DNA of 64,000 nucleotides from Mycolicibacter minnesotensis (GCF_010731755.1 NZ_AP022589.1:1116001-1180000); one strand, 5' to 3'; counted from the stretch's first letter, positions 41,978 through 51,667 are shown. The notes: a model not told the origin generated them from the sequence alone. Numbers and translations: made by a program.

Positions 41978-43447
41978 TTAGTTCGCTGCTGTGGCAATGG
42001 CTTTGATTTCCAGGTACTCCTCGAACCCGGCGGTGCCCATCTCCCGGCCGATCCCGGACTGCTTGTACCCGCCGAACGGCACATCTGCGGAGTACCAGAC
42101 CCCGCCGTTGACGTTGACGGTGCCGGCCCGCAGGCGAGCCGCCACTCCCGCCGCCCGCTGGGGGTCGGCGCCGTAGACGGTGGCTGACAAGCCGTAGGGC
42201 GAGTCGTTGGCGATGCGCACCGCGTCGTCATCGCCGTCGTGGGCGATCACGGTCAGCACCGGGCCGAAGATCTCCTCGCGGGCCACCCGGGCGTCATTGG
42301 TCAGGCCGGCGATCACGGTGGGTTCGATGAAGAATCCGGCCGGTTGGTCGGCGGGGCGACCGCCGCCGCAGGCGAATCTGCCGCCTTCGGTGATCGCCAG
42401 ATCCAGGTAGCCCTGGACTCGGTCACGTTGGCGCGCCGAGATCAACGGGCCGCAGACGGTGCCGGGCTTGGACGGATCACCGGGCTTGATCGAGCCCATG
42501 GTGCCGGCCGCGATCGCGACCGCCTCGTCGTAGCGCGCCCGCGGCACCACCAGCCGGGTGGTGATCGCGCAACCCTGCCCGGCGTGCACGCAGGCCGAGA
42601 ACCCCGCGACCGAGCAGGCGGCGGCCAGGTCGGCATCGTCGAGCACCACGAAGGCGGACTTTCCGCCCAGCTCCAGGAACACCTTCTTGATGGTGGCGGC
42701 CGCATCGGCCATCACGCTGCGACCGGTGGCGGTCGACCCGGTGAACGAGACCATGTCCACCCGAGGGTCCGTTGCCAGCATGGCGCCCAGCGCGTGGTCG
42801 GTGGAGGTGACGATGTTGACCACGCCCGCCGGGATATCGGTGTGCTCGGCGATCAGCTCTCCGAGCACCGCCGCGACCCAGGGGGTATCGGGGGCGGGCT
42901 TGAGCACGACGGTGTTGCCGGCAGCCAACGCCGGGCCCAGCTTGGCCAGGTTGATCTGGTGCGGGAAGTTCCACGGGGTGATGGCTCCGACGACACCGAC
43001 GGCTTCCCGCACCACAGACCGCCGCGTGGGGATGCCGAGCGGGCTGGCCTGACCGAGGTCCTGGGTCCACTCGTAGTTTTCGGCGGTGTCGGCGGCGAAA
43101 CCGAGGTCGGCGATGGGCCCTTCCAGATGGGCGCCGGCGGTCAGCATCCGGGGTGCGCCCACGTCGGCGATCGTCAAGTCGCGTAGCTCTTCGACATGTT
43201 CGCCCATCGCGTCACGCAGCTGCCGCACGCAGCGCACCCGGAGTTCGGTGTTGGTCGACCAGTCCGTCTCGTCGAAGGCTCGCCGCGCCGCGCCGATCGC
43301 ACGATCCATGTCGGCGGCATCGGCGTCGGCCGCCTCACCGAGAACCTCTTCGGTGGCCGGGTTGACGGTGGCGAAAACACCGGCCGCTCCCGAAGTCAGC
43401 TTGCCGTCGATGAGCAGCCGGCTCACTCCATCAGCCAGTAACGCCAT
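41978..43447 (-). CDS. aldA: NAD(P)-dependent aldehyde dehydrogenase
   Basis: ALDH-superfamily enzyme of 489 residues. ITPWNFPHQ (156-164), KPAPDTP, GSTATGR (237-243), catalytic Glu259 in LELGGKS and nucleophile Cys293 in GQGCAITTR are all present. ATG 43447 preceded by GGGAG at good spacing; a TTG one codon upstream is less likely. First gene of the leftward operon, divergent from the TetR gene, with a palindrome about 54 bp upstream. Corresponds to Rv0768. Confidence 0.95.
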   Translation of the reverse strand: MALLADGVSRLLIDGKLTSGAAGVFATVNPATEEVLGEAADADAADMDRAIGAARRAFDETDWSTNTELRVRCVRQLRDAMGEHVEELRDLTIADVGAPRMLTAGAHLEGPIADLGFAADTAENYEWTQDLGQASPLGIPTRRSVVREAVGVVGAITPWNFPHQINLAKLGPALAAGNTVVLKPAPDTPWVAAVLGELIAEHTDIPAGVVNIVTSTDHALGAMLATDPRVDMVSFTGSTATGRSVMADAAATIKKVFLELGGKSAFVVLDDADLAAACSVAGFSACVHAGQGCAITTRLVVPRARYDEAVAIAAGTMGSIKPGDPSKPGTVCGPLISARQRDRVQGYLDLAITEGGRFACGGGRPADQPAGFFIEPTVIAGLTNDARVAREEIFGPVLTVIAHDGDDDAVRIANDSPYGLSATVYGADPQRAAGVAARLRAGTVNVNGGVWYSADVPFGGYKQSGIGREMGTAGFEEYLEIKAIATAAN

Positions 43448-43500
43448 CAATCACTCCCACAGCTTGGTCGCAGCTCTCCGGGGGAAGAACACTGCGAAAA

Positions 43501-43514
43501 TGGACACATGTCCG
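43501..43514. promoter_or_regulatory. Candidate TetR operator, aldA side
   Basis: TGGACACATGTCCG, with GGACA/TGTCC arms. It differs at two of fourteen positions from the perfect palindrome at 43624. Confidence 0.55.
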
Positions 43515-43594
43515 TTATTACCCCGTCGAACCCTAGCCTCAGAGCCGACAGGCCCGCAACCCTCTTGCCCTTAAACCGTTGTTTCCCAGTGGAC

Positions 43595-43624
43595 TTGCCT
43601 AATAAATCCCCCTTCCGCTACGTT
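43595..43624 (+). promoter_or_regulatory. Candidate leaderless promoter of the TetR-cyp123 operon
   Basis: TTGCCT (43595-43600) and TACGTT (43619-43624) are 18 bp apart; the -10 ends 6 nt before GTG 43631. No RBS precedes the GTG, consistent with a leaderless message. Confidence 0.5.
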
Positions 43625-43637
43625 GGACACGTGTCCA
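43624..43637. promoter_or_regulatory. Candidate TetR operator overlapping TetR start
   Basis: TGGACACGTGTCCA is a perfect 14-bp palindrome. It covers the predicted transcription start and the GTG codon at 43631, an ideal autorepression position. Confidence 0.65.
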
Positions 43638-44269
43638 GCGAATCGGTGGCGACAGTCACATCGACGAGTACCAATTCGGCTGGTCCCGCCGTTCCCGCCG
43701 ACGCCCCTGCGGCACGGAACCGGCGCCAGGAAGAGACCTTCCGCAAGGTGTTGCGCGCCGGCGTGGAGATGCTTCGGGAGAAGTCCTACGCCGACCTGAC
43801 CGTCCGAGCGGTCGCCGCCCGCGCCAAAGTCGCCCCGGCGACCGCCTACACCTATTTCTCCTCCAAGAACCACCTGATCGCCGAGGTGTACCTGGATCTG
43901 GTTCGCCAGGTCCCGTACTTCACCGATGTCAACGAGCCGATGCCGAGCCGCGTCAACCAGGCGCTGCGGCACCTGGCACTGGTCGTCGCCGACGAGCCCG
44001 AAGTCGCAGCGGCTTGCACGGCAGCTCTGCTCAGCGGCAACAGCGACCCTGCAGTCCGCACCGTGCGGGATCGGATCGGCGCAGAGATTCATCGGCGTAT
44101 CACCTCGGCCTTCGGCCCGGACGCCGACGCCCACAAGGTCGCCGCGCTGGAAATGACCTTCTTCGGCGCCCTGGTCAACGCGGGCAGCGGCGCCTTCACC
44201 TACCACCAGATCACCGATCGGCTGGCCTACGTGGTCAGCCTGATCCTCGAATCAGGAGCAGCACGATGA
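43631..44269 (+). CDS. TetR-family regulator of the divergent oxidation operons
   Basis: A 212-residue regulator from GTG 43631. The DNA-binding domain covers about 30-75 (RKVLRAGVEMLREKSYADLT, VRAVAARAKVAPATAYTYF). The annotated frame can extend to ATG 43508, but that would place the operator and promoter inside the gene, and the first 41 codons do not look like TetR sequence. Its stop overlaps the cyp123 start (ATGA). The two similar palindromes in the divergent region suggest it controls both its own operon and aldA. Corresponds to Rv0767c. Confidence 0.88.
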   Translation: MSSESVATVTSTSTNSAGPAVPADAPAARNRRQEETFRKVLRAGVEMLREKSYADLTVRAVAARAKVAPATAYTYFSSKNHLIAEVYLDLVRQVPYFTDVNEPMPSRVNQALRHLALVVADEPEVAAACTAALLSGNSDPAVRTVRDRIGAEIHRRITSAFGPDADAHKVAALEMTFFGALVNAGSGAFTYHQITDRLAYVVSLILESGAAR

Positions 44270-45492
44270 GCCCGCAGACCGTCAACGCCGACCCGCCGGT
44301 CCTCAACCCCTATGACTACGACTTCCACGAGGACCCGTTCCCGTACTACCGCCGCCTGCGCGATGAGGCCCCGGTGTACCGCAACGAGGAACTGAACTTC
44401 TGGGCGATCTCGCGCCATCAGGATGTGCTGCACGGGTTCCGCAACAGCGAGGCACTGTCCAACCGCGACGGGGTTTCCCTGGACCCGGTCTCCCGCGGCC
44501 CGCACGCCCAGCTGGTGATGTCCTTTCTGGCCATGGACGATCCGCAACATCTGCGGCTTCGCACACTGGTGTCCAAGGGTTTCACCCCGCGCCGGATCCG
44601 CGAGCTCGAACCTCAGGTGGTTCGGCTGGCACGCCAACATCTGGATGCCGCGATCCAGCCGGGATCGGATGGCACCTGCTCGTTCGACTTCATCAATGAT
44701 TTCGCGGGCAAGCTGCCGATGGACGTCATCTCCGAGCTGATGGGCGTACCGGAATCCGACCGGGCACGCATTCGGGAACTTGCCGACGGGGTGCTGCATC
44801 GCGAGGACGGCGTGACCGACGTCCCGCAGTCGGCCATCCAGGCCTCCATGGACCTGATGACCTACTACAACGAAATGATCGCCGACTTCAAGAAGAATCC
44901 GGCCGACAACCTGACCTCGGCACTGCTCGAAACCGAAGTCGACGGAGACCGACTCGGCGATCAGGAGATCCTGGCCTTCTTGTTCCTGATGGTGATCGCC
45001 GGCAACGAGACCACCACCAAATTGCTGGGCAGTTCCATCTTCTGGGGGCACCGCAATCGCGACCAGCTTGCACCGCTGTATGCCGACCACTCCCGGATTC
45101 CGTTATGGGTCGAGGAGACGCTGCGCTATGACACGCCCAGCCAGATCCTGGCACGCACCGTCGCCCAGGACTACACGCTGCACGACACCACTATTCCCGC
45201 AGGTGCGGTGATGCTGTTGATTCCCGGTTCCGGTAACCGCGATGAGCGCGTCTTCGACGACCCCGACAGCTTCCGGATCGGCCGCGACATCGGCTCCAAG
45301 CTGCTGAGTTTCGGCAGTGGCGCGCATTTCTGCCTGGGTGCGCACCTGGCCCGCATGGAGGCGCGTGTCGCGCTCGAAGAACTGTTCGCCCGGATCAGCG
45401 ACTTCCAGGTCGACGAAGCCAAAGCCGTACGGGTGCATTCATCCAACGTGCGCGGCTTCGCCGATCTCCCGATCACCGTCAAGGAGGCATAG
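44266..45492 (+). CDS. cyp123: Cytochrome P450, CYP123-like
   Basis: P450 of 408 residues with I-helix VIAGNETTTK, ExxR in VEETLRYD and haem loop FGSGAHFCLG (Cys356). It matches Rv0766c by position between the TetR and SDR genes. The ferredoxin four genes on is the likely electron donor. Substrate unknown, though the sterol demethylase in the same operon hints at a sterol or lipid. Coupled to TetR by 4-bp overlap and to the SDR with no gap. Confidence 0.92.
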   Translation: MSPQTVNADPPVLNPYDYDFHEDPFPYYRRLRDEAPVYRNEELNFWAISRHQDVLHGFRNSEALSNRDGVSLDPVSRGPHAQLVMSFLAMDDPQHLRLRTLVSKGFTPRRIRELEPQVVRLARQHLDAAIQPGSDGTCSFDFINDFAGKLPMDVISELMGVPESDRARIRELADGVLHREDGVTDVPQSAIQASMDLMTYYNEMIADFKKNPADNLTSALLETEVDGDRLGDQEILAFLFLMVIAGNETTTKLLGSSIFWGHRNRDQLAPLYADHSRIPLWVEETLRYDTPSQILARTVAQDYTLHDTTIPAGAVMLLIPGSGNRDERVFDDPDSFRIGRDIGSKLLSFGSGAHFCLGAHLARMEARVALEELFARISDFQVDEAKAVRVHSSNVRGFADLPITVKEA

Positions 45493-46320
45493 ATGCCGCG
45501 TTTCGACCCATCCCCCGCTCGCCGTCCCGCGATAGTCACGGGCGCGTCTTCGGGAATCGGGGCCGCCACCGCCGAAGAGTTGGCGAGCCGTGGCTTTCCG
45601 GTGGCCCTGGGCGCCAGGCGCACCGACAAGCTCTCCGATCTGGTGGACAAGATCCGCAGTAACGGCGGCGAAGCCGTCGCATTCAGCTTGGACGTCACCG
45701 ACGCCGACTCGGTGAAGTCCTTTGTGGCACAGAGCATTGACGCACTCGGCGAGATCGAGCTCTTGGTGTCCGGAGCCGGCGACATGAACCCCGGCCGAAT
45801 CCACGAGATCAGTTCCGAGACGTTCAACGATCAGATTCAGGTCCACCTGATCGGCGCGAACCGGCTGGCCACCGCGGTGCTGCCGGACATGGTCGCGCGC
45901 CGGCGCGGCGACGTGATCTTCGTAGGGTCTGACGTGGCGCTTCAGCAGCGTCCCCATATGGGCGCCTACGGCGCAGCCAAGGCGGCGCTGGTTGCGATGG
46001 TGCACAACCTGCGCATGGAGTTGGAGGGCACCGGGGTACGCGCCTCGATCGTGCATCCAGGTCCCACGATGACCGAGATGGGCTGGAATCTGACCGCCGA
46101 GCAGGTGGGACCGATGCTCGAGGACTGGGCGAAGTGGGGCCAGGCCCGGCACAGCTACTTCCTGCGCCCCCAAGACCTGGCTCGCGCCATTGCGTTCGTT
46201 GCGGAGACCCCGCGCGGAGCCCACATCGTCGACCTGGAGGTGCAGCCCGAAGCTCCGCTGCGCGACACCGCCTCCGACCGCCAGAACCTGCAGCTCGGCG
46301 AGGAAGGAATGCCGTCATGA
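45493..46320 (+). CDS. Short-chain dehydrogenase/reductase
   Basis: SDR of 275 residues: VTGASSGIGAATAEELA cofactor site, SGAGDMNPG, and YGAAKAALVAM with the catalytic Tyr and Lys. The usual NAG motif reads GAG here. It starts directly after the cyp123 stop and overlaps the cyp51 start by 4 bp, so it is part of the same translationally coupled series. Corresponds to Rv0765c. Substrate unknown. Confidence 0.92.
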   Translation: MPRFDPSPARRPAIVTGASSGIGAATAEELASRGFPVALGARRTDKLSDLVDKIRSNGGEAVAFSLDVTDADSVKSFVAQSIDALGEIELLVSGAGDMNPGRIHEISSETFNDQIQVHLIGANRLATAVLPDMVARRRGDVIFVGSDVALQQRPHMGAYGAAKAALVAMVHNLRMELEGTGVRASIVHPGPTMTEMGWNLTAEQVGPMLEDWAKWGQARHSYFLRPQDLARAIAFVAETPRGAHIVDLEVQPEAPLRDTASDRQNLQLGEEGMPS

Positions 46321-47675
46321 CCGTCAGTACAGAGATTCCCCGGGTCTCCGGGGGCGAGGCCGAGCACGGCCACCTGGAAGAGTTCCGTACCGACCCGATC
46401 GCCTTAATGCAGCGGCTGCGCGAGGAGTGCGGCGATGTCGGCTGGTTCGATTTGGCCGGGCGCAAGGTGGTGCTGTTGACCGGCCCCGAGGCCAACGAGT
46501 TCTTCTTCCGGTCGACCGACGACGATCTCGACCAAGCCGCTGCCTACCCGTTCATGACGCCCATCTTCGGTAACGGCGTGGTGTTCGACGCTCCGCCGGA
46601 GCGCCGCGCGGAGATGCTGCACAACACCGCGCTTCGCGGCGAGCACATGAAACGACACGCCAGCACCATTGAGCATGAAGTGCGCCAAATGATCGCCGGT
46701 TGGGGCGATGGGGGCGAGATCGACCTCCTGGAGTTCTTCGCCGAGCTGACCATATACACCTCGACGGCCTGCCTGATCGGGCGCAAGTTCCGCGAGGAGC
46801 TCGACAACCGGTTCGCCCAGCTGTATTACGAGCTGGAGAACGGCACCGACCCGCTGTGCTACGTCGACCCCTACCTGCCGATCGAGAGCTTCCGTCGCCG
46901 CGACGAGGCCCGCGTCAAGTTGGTCGAACTGGTGCAGGGAATTATGAACGGCCGGCTCGCCAACCCCGAGACCGACAAGAAGCGGCGGGACATGATCGAC
47001 GTGATGGTGTCGATCCCCGACGAGAACGGCAATCCGCGGTTCAGTGCCGACGAGATCACCGGGATCATCATCTCGATGATGTTCGCCGGGCATCACACCA
47101 GCTCCGGAACCTCGGCGTGGACGCTGATCGAGTTGCTGCGCCACCCCGAGGCACATGCCGCGGTCATCAACGAGCTCGACGAGCTCTACGCCGACGGCGA
47201 AGAGGTCAGCTTCCATGCCCTGCGCCAGATTCCGAATCTGGAGAACGTGCTCAAGGAGACCCTGCGTCTGCACCCGCCGCTGATCGTGTTGATGCGGGTG
47301 GCCAAGGGCGAGTTCGAGGTCTGCGGGTACCCGATTCACGAGGGTGACATGGTGGCGGCGTCACCGGCGGTCTCCAACCGGATTCCCGAGAACTTCCCCG
47401 AACCCAACGACTTCGTCCCCGAGCGCTACAACGAGCCCCGCGAGGAGGATGTCATCCACCGCTGGACCTGGATCCCGTTCGGGGCCGGCCGGCACCGTTG
47501 CGTAGGGGCGGCGTTCGCCACGATGCAGATCAAGGCGATCTTCTCGGTGCTGTTGCGCGAGTACGAGTTCGAGATGTCGCAACCGCCGGAGTCCTACCGC
47601 AACGACCACTCCAAGATGGTGGTGCAGTTGGCCCGTCCAGCCAAGGTCCGCTACCGCCGGCGCGCTGCCAAGTAG
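46317..47675 (+). CDS. cyp51: Sterol 14-alpha-demethylase CYP51
   Basis: P450 of 452 residues, the bacterial sterol 14-demethylase. I-helix MMFAGHHTSSGT, ExxR KETLRLHPP and haem loop FGAGRHRCVG with Cys395 (Cys394 in the tuberculosis enzyme) are typical. The ATG overlaps the SDR stop (ATGA at 46317). The adjacent 3Fe-4S ferredoxin is its known redox partner in H37Rv. Actinobacteria generally do not make cholesterol, so its physiological substrate is open. Confidence 0.96.
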   Translation: MTVSTEIPRVSGGEAEHGHLEEFRTDPIALMQRLREECGDVGWFDLAGRKVVLLTGPEANEFFFRSTDDDLDQAAAYPFMTPIFGNGVVFDAPPERRAEMLHNTALRGEHMKRHASTIEHEVRQMIAGWGDGGEIDLLEFFAELTIYTSTACLIGRKFREELDNRFAQLYYELENGTDPLCYVDPYLPIESFRRRDEARVKLVELVQGIMNGRLANPETDKKRRDMIDVMVSIPDENGNPRFSADEITGIIISMMFAGHHTSSGTSAWTLIELLRHPEAHAAVINELDELYADGEEVSFHALRQIPNLENVLKETLRLHPPLIVLMRVAKGEFEVCGYPIHEGDMVAASPAVSNRIPENFPEPNDFVPERYNEPREEDVIHRWTWIPFGAGRHRCVGAAFATMQIKAIFSVLLREYEFEMSQPPESYRNDHSKMVVQLARPAKVRYRRRAAK

Positions 47676-47903
<228 letters not shown>

Positions 47904-47906
47904 ACT

Positions 47907-48452
47907 ATGTCGTCATTTCCCCGCGAACAACTCGAAGACTGGGTCGAGCGTTGGCTGCAGGTCAATCGCGACGCCGAAGCGGCTGGCGACTGGCGACCCC
48001 TGGCCGACTTCTACGCCGATGACGCCACCTACGGCTGGAACATCGGCCCCAAGGAAGACGTGATGTGCGTCGGGATCGACGAGATCCGCGACATCGCCTT
48101 GGGTCTGGAGATGGAGGGGCTGGACAACTGGCAGTACCCCTACCAAAAGGTGCTCATCGACGACAAGCAGGGCGAGATCGTCGGGTTCTGGAAGCAGGTC
48201 GCGACCGACGCCGACGGCACCGAGTCGGAGATCTACGGGATCGGCGGCAGCTGGTTTCGGCTCAACGCCGACGCGAAGATCGAGTGGCAGCGTGACTTCT
48301 TCGACTTCGGTCACGTCCAAAAGCTGTACCTGGATCTGATGACTGCCGGCAAACTTTCGGCCGGAATGCAAAAGCGCATCGAGCGCAGCCTGGCCGGCGA
48401 GAAGCTGCCCGGCTACTTCCCGCTGGGCACGTCGCCCGTTCCGCTCTGGTAG
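47907..48452 (+). CDS. SnoaL/NTF2-like protein
   Basis: A 181-residue protein with the cone-shaped SnoaL/NTF2 fold suggested by WLQVNRDAEAAGDWRPLADFYADDATYGWN and the later ADAKIEWQRDFFDF. Members include ketosteroid isomerases and polyketide cyclases as well as non-enzymes. It is 3 bp after ferredoxin and so in the operon. Corresponds to Rv0762c. Catalytic function cannot be assigned. Confidence 0.8.
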   Translation: MSSFPREQLEDWVERWLQVNRDAEAAGDWRPLADFYADDATYGWNIGPKEDVMCVGIDEIRDIALGLEMEGLDNWQYPYQKVLIDDKQGEIVGFWKQVATDADGTESEIYGIGGSWFRLNADAKIEWQRDFFDFGHVQKLYLDLMTAGKLSAGMQKRIERSLAGEKLPGYFPLGTSPVPLW

Positions 48453-48478
48453 AAGACAACTCACGCCCAGGAGAACTC

Positions 48479-49561
48479 GTGGCAATACGCGTCGCACTGA
48501 TCGGCACAGGCAACGCCGGGCGGATCGCCCTGCGCGCCCTGATCACCAATCCCGCCTACGAGCTCACCGGCGTGTGGGTTTCGACGGTGGCCAAGGTGGG
48601 CCGAGATGCCGGCGAGCTGGCCGGCCTCGACGTCCGCACCGGAATCACCGCGACCGACGACGTTGCGGCGATCATCGCCGCCAAGCCCGAGGCCGCGGTG
48701 TATTGCGCGATGGGCGACACCCGACTGCCCGACGCACTCAAGGATGTCTGCCGACTGTTGGCCGCCGGAATCAATGTCATCGGGACGGCCCCGGGGGTAC
48801 TGCAGTACCCCTGGGGTGTCATTCCAGACAAGTTCATCGAGCCGATCGAAGACGCTGCCAGGCAGGGCAATTCGAGCGTCTACGTCAACGGCGTCGACCC
48901 CGGTTTCATCACCGATCTGGTGCCGCTGGCGTTCGCCAGCACGTGTCAGCACATTGAGCAGATCCGCTGCCTGGAGATCGCCGACTACGCGACCTACGAC
49001 GGCGCCGAGGTCATGTTCGACGTGATGGGTTTCGGCAATTCACTCGACAACGTACCGATGCTGTTGCAGCCCGGCATCCTGAGCATTGCGTGGGGTGCGA
49101 CCATCCGGGAGTTGGCCGCCGGCCTGGGCGTGACCCTGGATGCCATCACCGACTCATCAGAGCGTGAACCCGCCCCGGAGGCCTTCGACATCGCCGCCGG
49201 ACACATCCCTGCAGGCGGTGTCGCCGCGCTCAAGTTCGAGATCAGCGGCATCGTCGACGGCCGTCCCCTGATCGTCGTCGAGCACGTCACGCGGCTGCGT
49301 AGCGATCTGCGGCCGGACTGGGCACAACCGGCGCAGCCCGGAGGCTCCTACCGGGTGGAGATCACCGGCGAGCCGTCCTACGCCGTCGACATCTGCCCGA
49401 CCAGCCGCCTCGGCGATCACAACTACGCCGCGATCGCCGTCGGCGTCGGCCGCGTCGTGAACGCGATTCCGGCCGTCGTCGCGGCACCGGCTGGAATTGT
49501 CACCACGCTGGACCTGCCGTTGGTCGGCGCACCCGCCGTCATCGCGGGTGCCACCGACTGA
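48479..49561 (+). CDS. NAD(P)-dependent dehydrogenase (dihydrodipicolinate-reductase-like)
   Basis: A 360-residue Rossmann protein: MAIRVALIGTGNAGRIALRA at the N-terminus, then GVWVSTVAKVGRDAGEL. It resembles the DapB-N/2,4-diaminopentanoate dehydrogenase-like family common in actinobacterial lipid and steroid gene clusters. GTG start with AGGAG six bases upstream. 26 bp after the SnoaL-like gene. It has no counterpart between Rv0762c and Rv0761c in H37Rv as I recall it. Confidence 0.8.
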   Translation: MAIRVALIGTGNAGRIALRALITNPAYELTGVWVSTVAKVGRDAGELAGLDVRTGITATDDVAAIIAAKPEAAVYCAMGDTRLPDALKDVCRLLAAGINVIGTAPGVLQYPWGVIPDKFIEPIEDAARQGNSSVYVNGVDPGFITDLVPLAFASTCQHIEQIRCLEIADYATYDGAEVMFDVMGFGNSLDNVPMLLQPGILSIAWGATIRELAAGLGVTLDAITDSSEREPAPEAFDIAAGHIPAGGVAALKFEISGIVDGRPLIVVEHVTRLRSDLRPDWAQPAQPGGSYRVEITGEPSYAVDICPTSRLGDHNYAAIAVGVGRVVNAIPAVVAAPAGIVTTLDLPLVGAPAVIAGATD

Positions 49562-49607
49562 GTCACCGAAGACCACCCACCATCACTGGACGGAAAGGCG
49601 CAAACCC

Positions 49608-50348
49608 ATGGGACGTGTAGACGACAAGGTAGCTCTGATCAGCGGGGGTGCGCGCGGTATGGGCGCGGCCGACGCCCGGATGCTGGTCGGCGAGGGCGCC
49701 AAGGTGGTCATCGGCGACGTGCTGGACACCGAAGGCGCGGCACTGGCCGCAGAACTGGGCGACTCCGCGCGCTACGTGCACCTCGACGTCCGGGACCCGG
49801 AGCAATGGGCTGCCGCGGTGGCCGTCGCTGTCGAGACGTTCGGAAAGCTGAACGTCTTGGTCAACAACGCCGGGACAGTCGCCCTGGGACAGCTGCGCAA
49901 GTTCGATCTGGACGAATGGCATCGGGTCATCGACGTGAACCTCAACGGCACGTTCTTGGGCATGCGTGCGTCCATCGATTCGATGATCGCCGCCGGCGGA
50001 GGCTCGATTATCAACGTGTCGTCGATCGAGGGCCTGCGCGGTGCGCCCATGGTGCACCCCTACGTGGCCTCGAAGTGGGCCGTGCGCGGGTTGACGAAAT
50101 CCGCGGCTCTGGAACTGGCACGCCACAACATTCGGGTCAATTCTCTGCACCCCGGTTTCATCCGCACCCCGATGACCGAACACCTGCCCGAGGACATGGT
50201 GACGATCCCGCTGGGCCGGCCTGGCACATCCGATGAAGTTGCCACCTTCGTGTTGTTCTTGGCCAGCGACGAATCCTCCTACGCCACCGGCTCGGAGTTC
50301 GTCATGGACGGCGGTCTGGTGGCCGACGTTCCGCACAAGAACGGTTGA
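49608..50348 (+). CDS. Short-chain dehydrogenase/reductase, hydroxysteroid-dehydrogenase-like
   Basis: SDR of 246 residues starting MGRVDDKVALISGGARGMGAADARML, which resembles the 3-alpha/20-beta-hydroxysteroid dehydrogenase FabG3 (Rv2002) more than other SDRs here. VNNAG, NVSSIEGLRG, and YVASKWA provide the active site. ATG 49608 follows GGAAAGG. Sits between the DapB-like gene and the CYP125-like gene; a steroid or bile-acid-like substrate is an inference. Confidence 0.85.
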   Translation: MGRVDDKVALISGGARGMGAADARMLVGEGAKVVIGDVLDTEGAALAAELGDSARYVHLDVRDPEQWAAAVAVAVETFGKLNVLVNNAGTVALGQLRKFDLDEWHRVIDVNLNGTFLGMRASIDSMIAAGGGSIINVSSIEGLRGAPMVHPYVASKWAVRGLTKSAALELARHNIRVNSLHPGFIRTPMTEHLPEDMVTIPLGRPGTSDEVATFVLFLASDESSYATGSEFVMDGGLVADVPHKNG

Positions 50349-50356
50349 CACCCGGT

Positions 50357-50381
50357 CATACACCTAGCCATCATGTGTATG
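50357..50381. promoter_or_regulatory. Inverted repeat upstream of the CYP125-like gene
   Basis: CATACAC (50357-50363) and GTGTATG (50375-50381), perfect 7-bp arms with 11-nt spacing, in the 77-bp gap between the SDR stop and the P450 start. Operator or short hairpin. Confidence 0.35.
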
Positions 50382-50425
50382 CCCGAGCGCGGCTCATGCT
50401 CCAGTGACAACCAAAGGTGTTCGTC

Positions 50426-51667
50426 ATGACATCAACGCAATCAGCTTGTCCGTTCGGTTCGGGATTCGACTTCACCGATCCGGATGTGCTGCTCCATGGA
50501 ATGCCGATCACCGAGTTCGCCGAACTGCGCAAGACGGCACCGGTCTGGTGGAACGAGCAGCCCTCGCACAGCAACATCTTCGATGACGGCGGCTACTGGG
50601 TCATCAGCAAACATCAGCACATCAAAGAGATCTCCCGCGACAACGACGTGTGGTCGACCAATGCCAAGGGCGCTGTGATGCGGCTGCCCGACAGCATCAC
50701 CGCCGACCAGTTGGACCTGACCAAGGCGTTGCTGATCAACCACGATCCGCCCGAGCACACCCGACTGCGCAAGCTGGTGTCGCGATTGTTCACCCCCCGG
50801 TCCGTCAGTGCGCTGGAGGAGAAGCTGGCCCATTCGGCCCGTGACATCGTCGCTGCCGCCGCCGAGAAGGACAACGGCAACGTCGTCGACGACATCGCGA
50901 TGCGGCTGCCGCTGCTGGCGATCGCCGATCTGCTCGGGGTACCCGAGGACGACCGGGAAAAGCTATTCCACTGGACCAACTCGATCATGAACACCGACGA
51001 TCCAGACTTCGACTCGGATCCGGCCATGGCCAACGCCGAACTGATGGGTTACGCCTACACAATGGCCGAGGAGCGGCGGCGCTGCCCGGCCGACGACATC
51101 GTCACGCGCTTGGTCCAGGCCGACATCGACGGCGAATCGCTCGGCGAGACCGAGTTCGCGTTCTTCGTGATCCTGCTGGCCGTGGCGGGCAACGAGACCA
51201 CCCGCAACGCCATCACGCACGGCATCAACGCGTTTGCCGAGCACCCCGACCAGTGGGAGCTCTACAAGCGGCAGCGACCCCAGACCGCCGTCGACGAGAT
51301 CGTGCGCTGGGCCACCCCGGTGCACTGCTTCCAGCGCACCGCCAAGGTCGACACCGAGATCGGCGGGGTGGCCATCGCCCAAGGCCAGCGGGTCGGCCTG
51401 TTCTACAGTTCGGCCAACTACGACGAGGACGTCTTCGACCGGCCTTTCAACTTCGACATTCTGCGCGATCCCAACCCGCACCTGGCCTTCGGCGGCCAGG
51501 GCACCCATTACTGCATCGGCGCCAACCTGGCCCGCATGGAGATCCGGCTGATCTTCGACGAAATCGCCAATCAGTTGCCGGATATCGCCAAGCTTGCCGA
51601 GCCGCAGCGACTGCGTTCCGGCTGGATCAACGGGGTCAAGGATCTGCAGGTCGCCTACCACCGTTAG
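50426..51667 (+). CDS. Cytochrome P450, CYP125-like (steroid side-chain oxidase family)
   Basis: P450 of 413 residues. From GFDFTDPDVLLHGMPITEF and APVWWNEQ at the N-terminus to NPNPHLAFGGQGTHYCIGAN (Cys363) and RLRSGWINGVKDLQV at the C-terminus, it tracks CYP125 (Rv3545c, cholesterol C26/C27 hydroxylase) closely. I-helix LLAVAGNETTRN and ExxR DEIVRW intact. The canonical cyp125 lies elsewhere in H37Rv, so this would be a paralogue or replacement within the cyp51 region. AAAGG eight bases before ATG 50426. Substrate is probably a steroid or branched lipid, by family. Confidence 0.88.
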   Translation: MTSTQSACPFGSGFDFTDPDVLLHGMPITEFAELRKTAPVWWNEQPSHSNIFDDGGYWVISKHQHIKEISRDNDVWSTNAKGAVMRLPDSITADQLDLTKALLINHDPPEHTRLRKLVSRLFTPRSVSALEEKLAHSARDIVAAAAEKDNGNVVDDIAMRLPLLAIADLLGVPEDDREKLFHWTNSIMNTDDPDFDSDPAMANAELMGYAYTMAEERRRCPADDIVTRLVQADIDGESLGETEFAFFVILLAVAGNETTRNAITHGINAFAEHPDQWELYKRQRPQTAVDEIVRWATPVHCFQRTAKVDTEIGGVAIAQGQRVGLFYSSANYDEDVFDRPFNFDILRDPNPHLAFGGQGTHYCIGANLARMEIRLIFDEIANQLPDIAKLAEPQRLRSGWINGVKDLQVAYHR

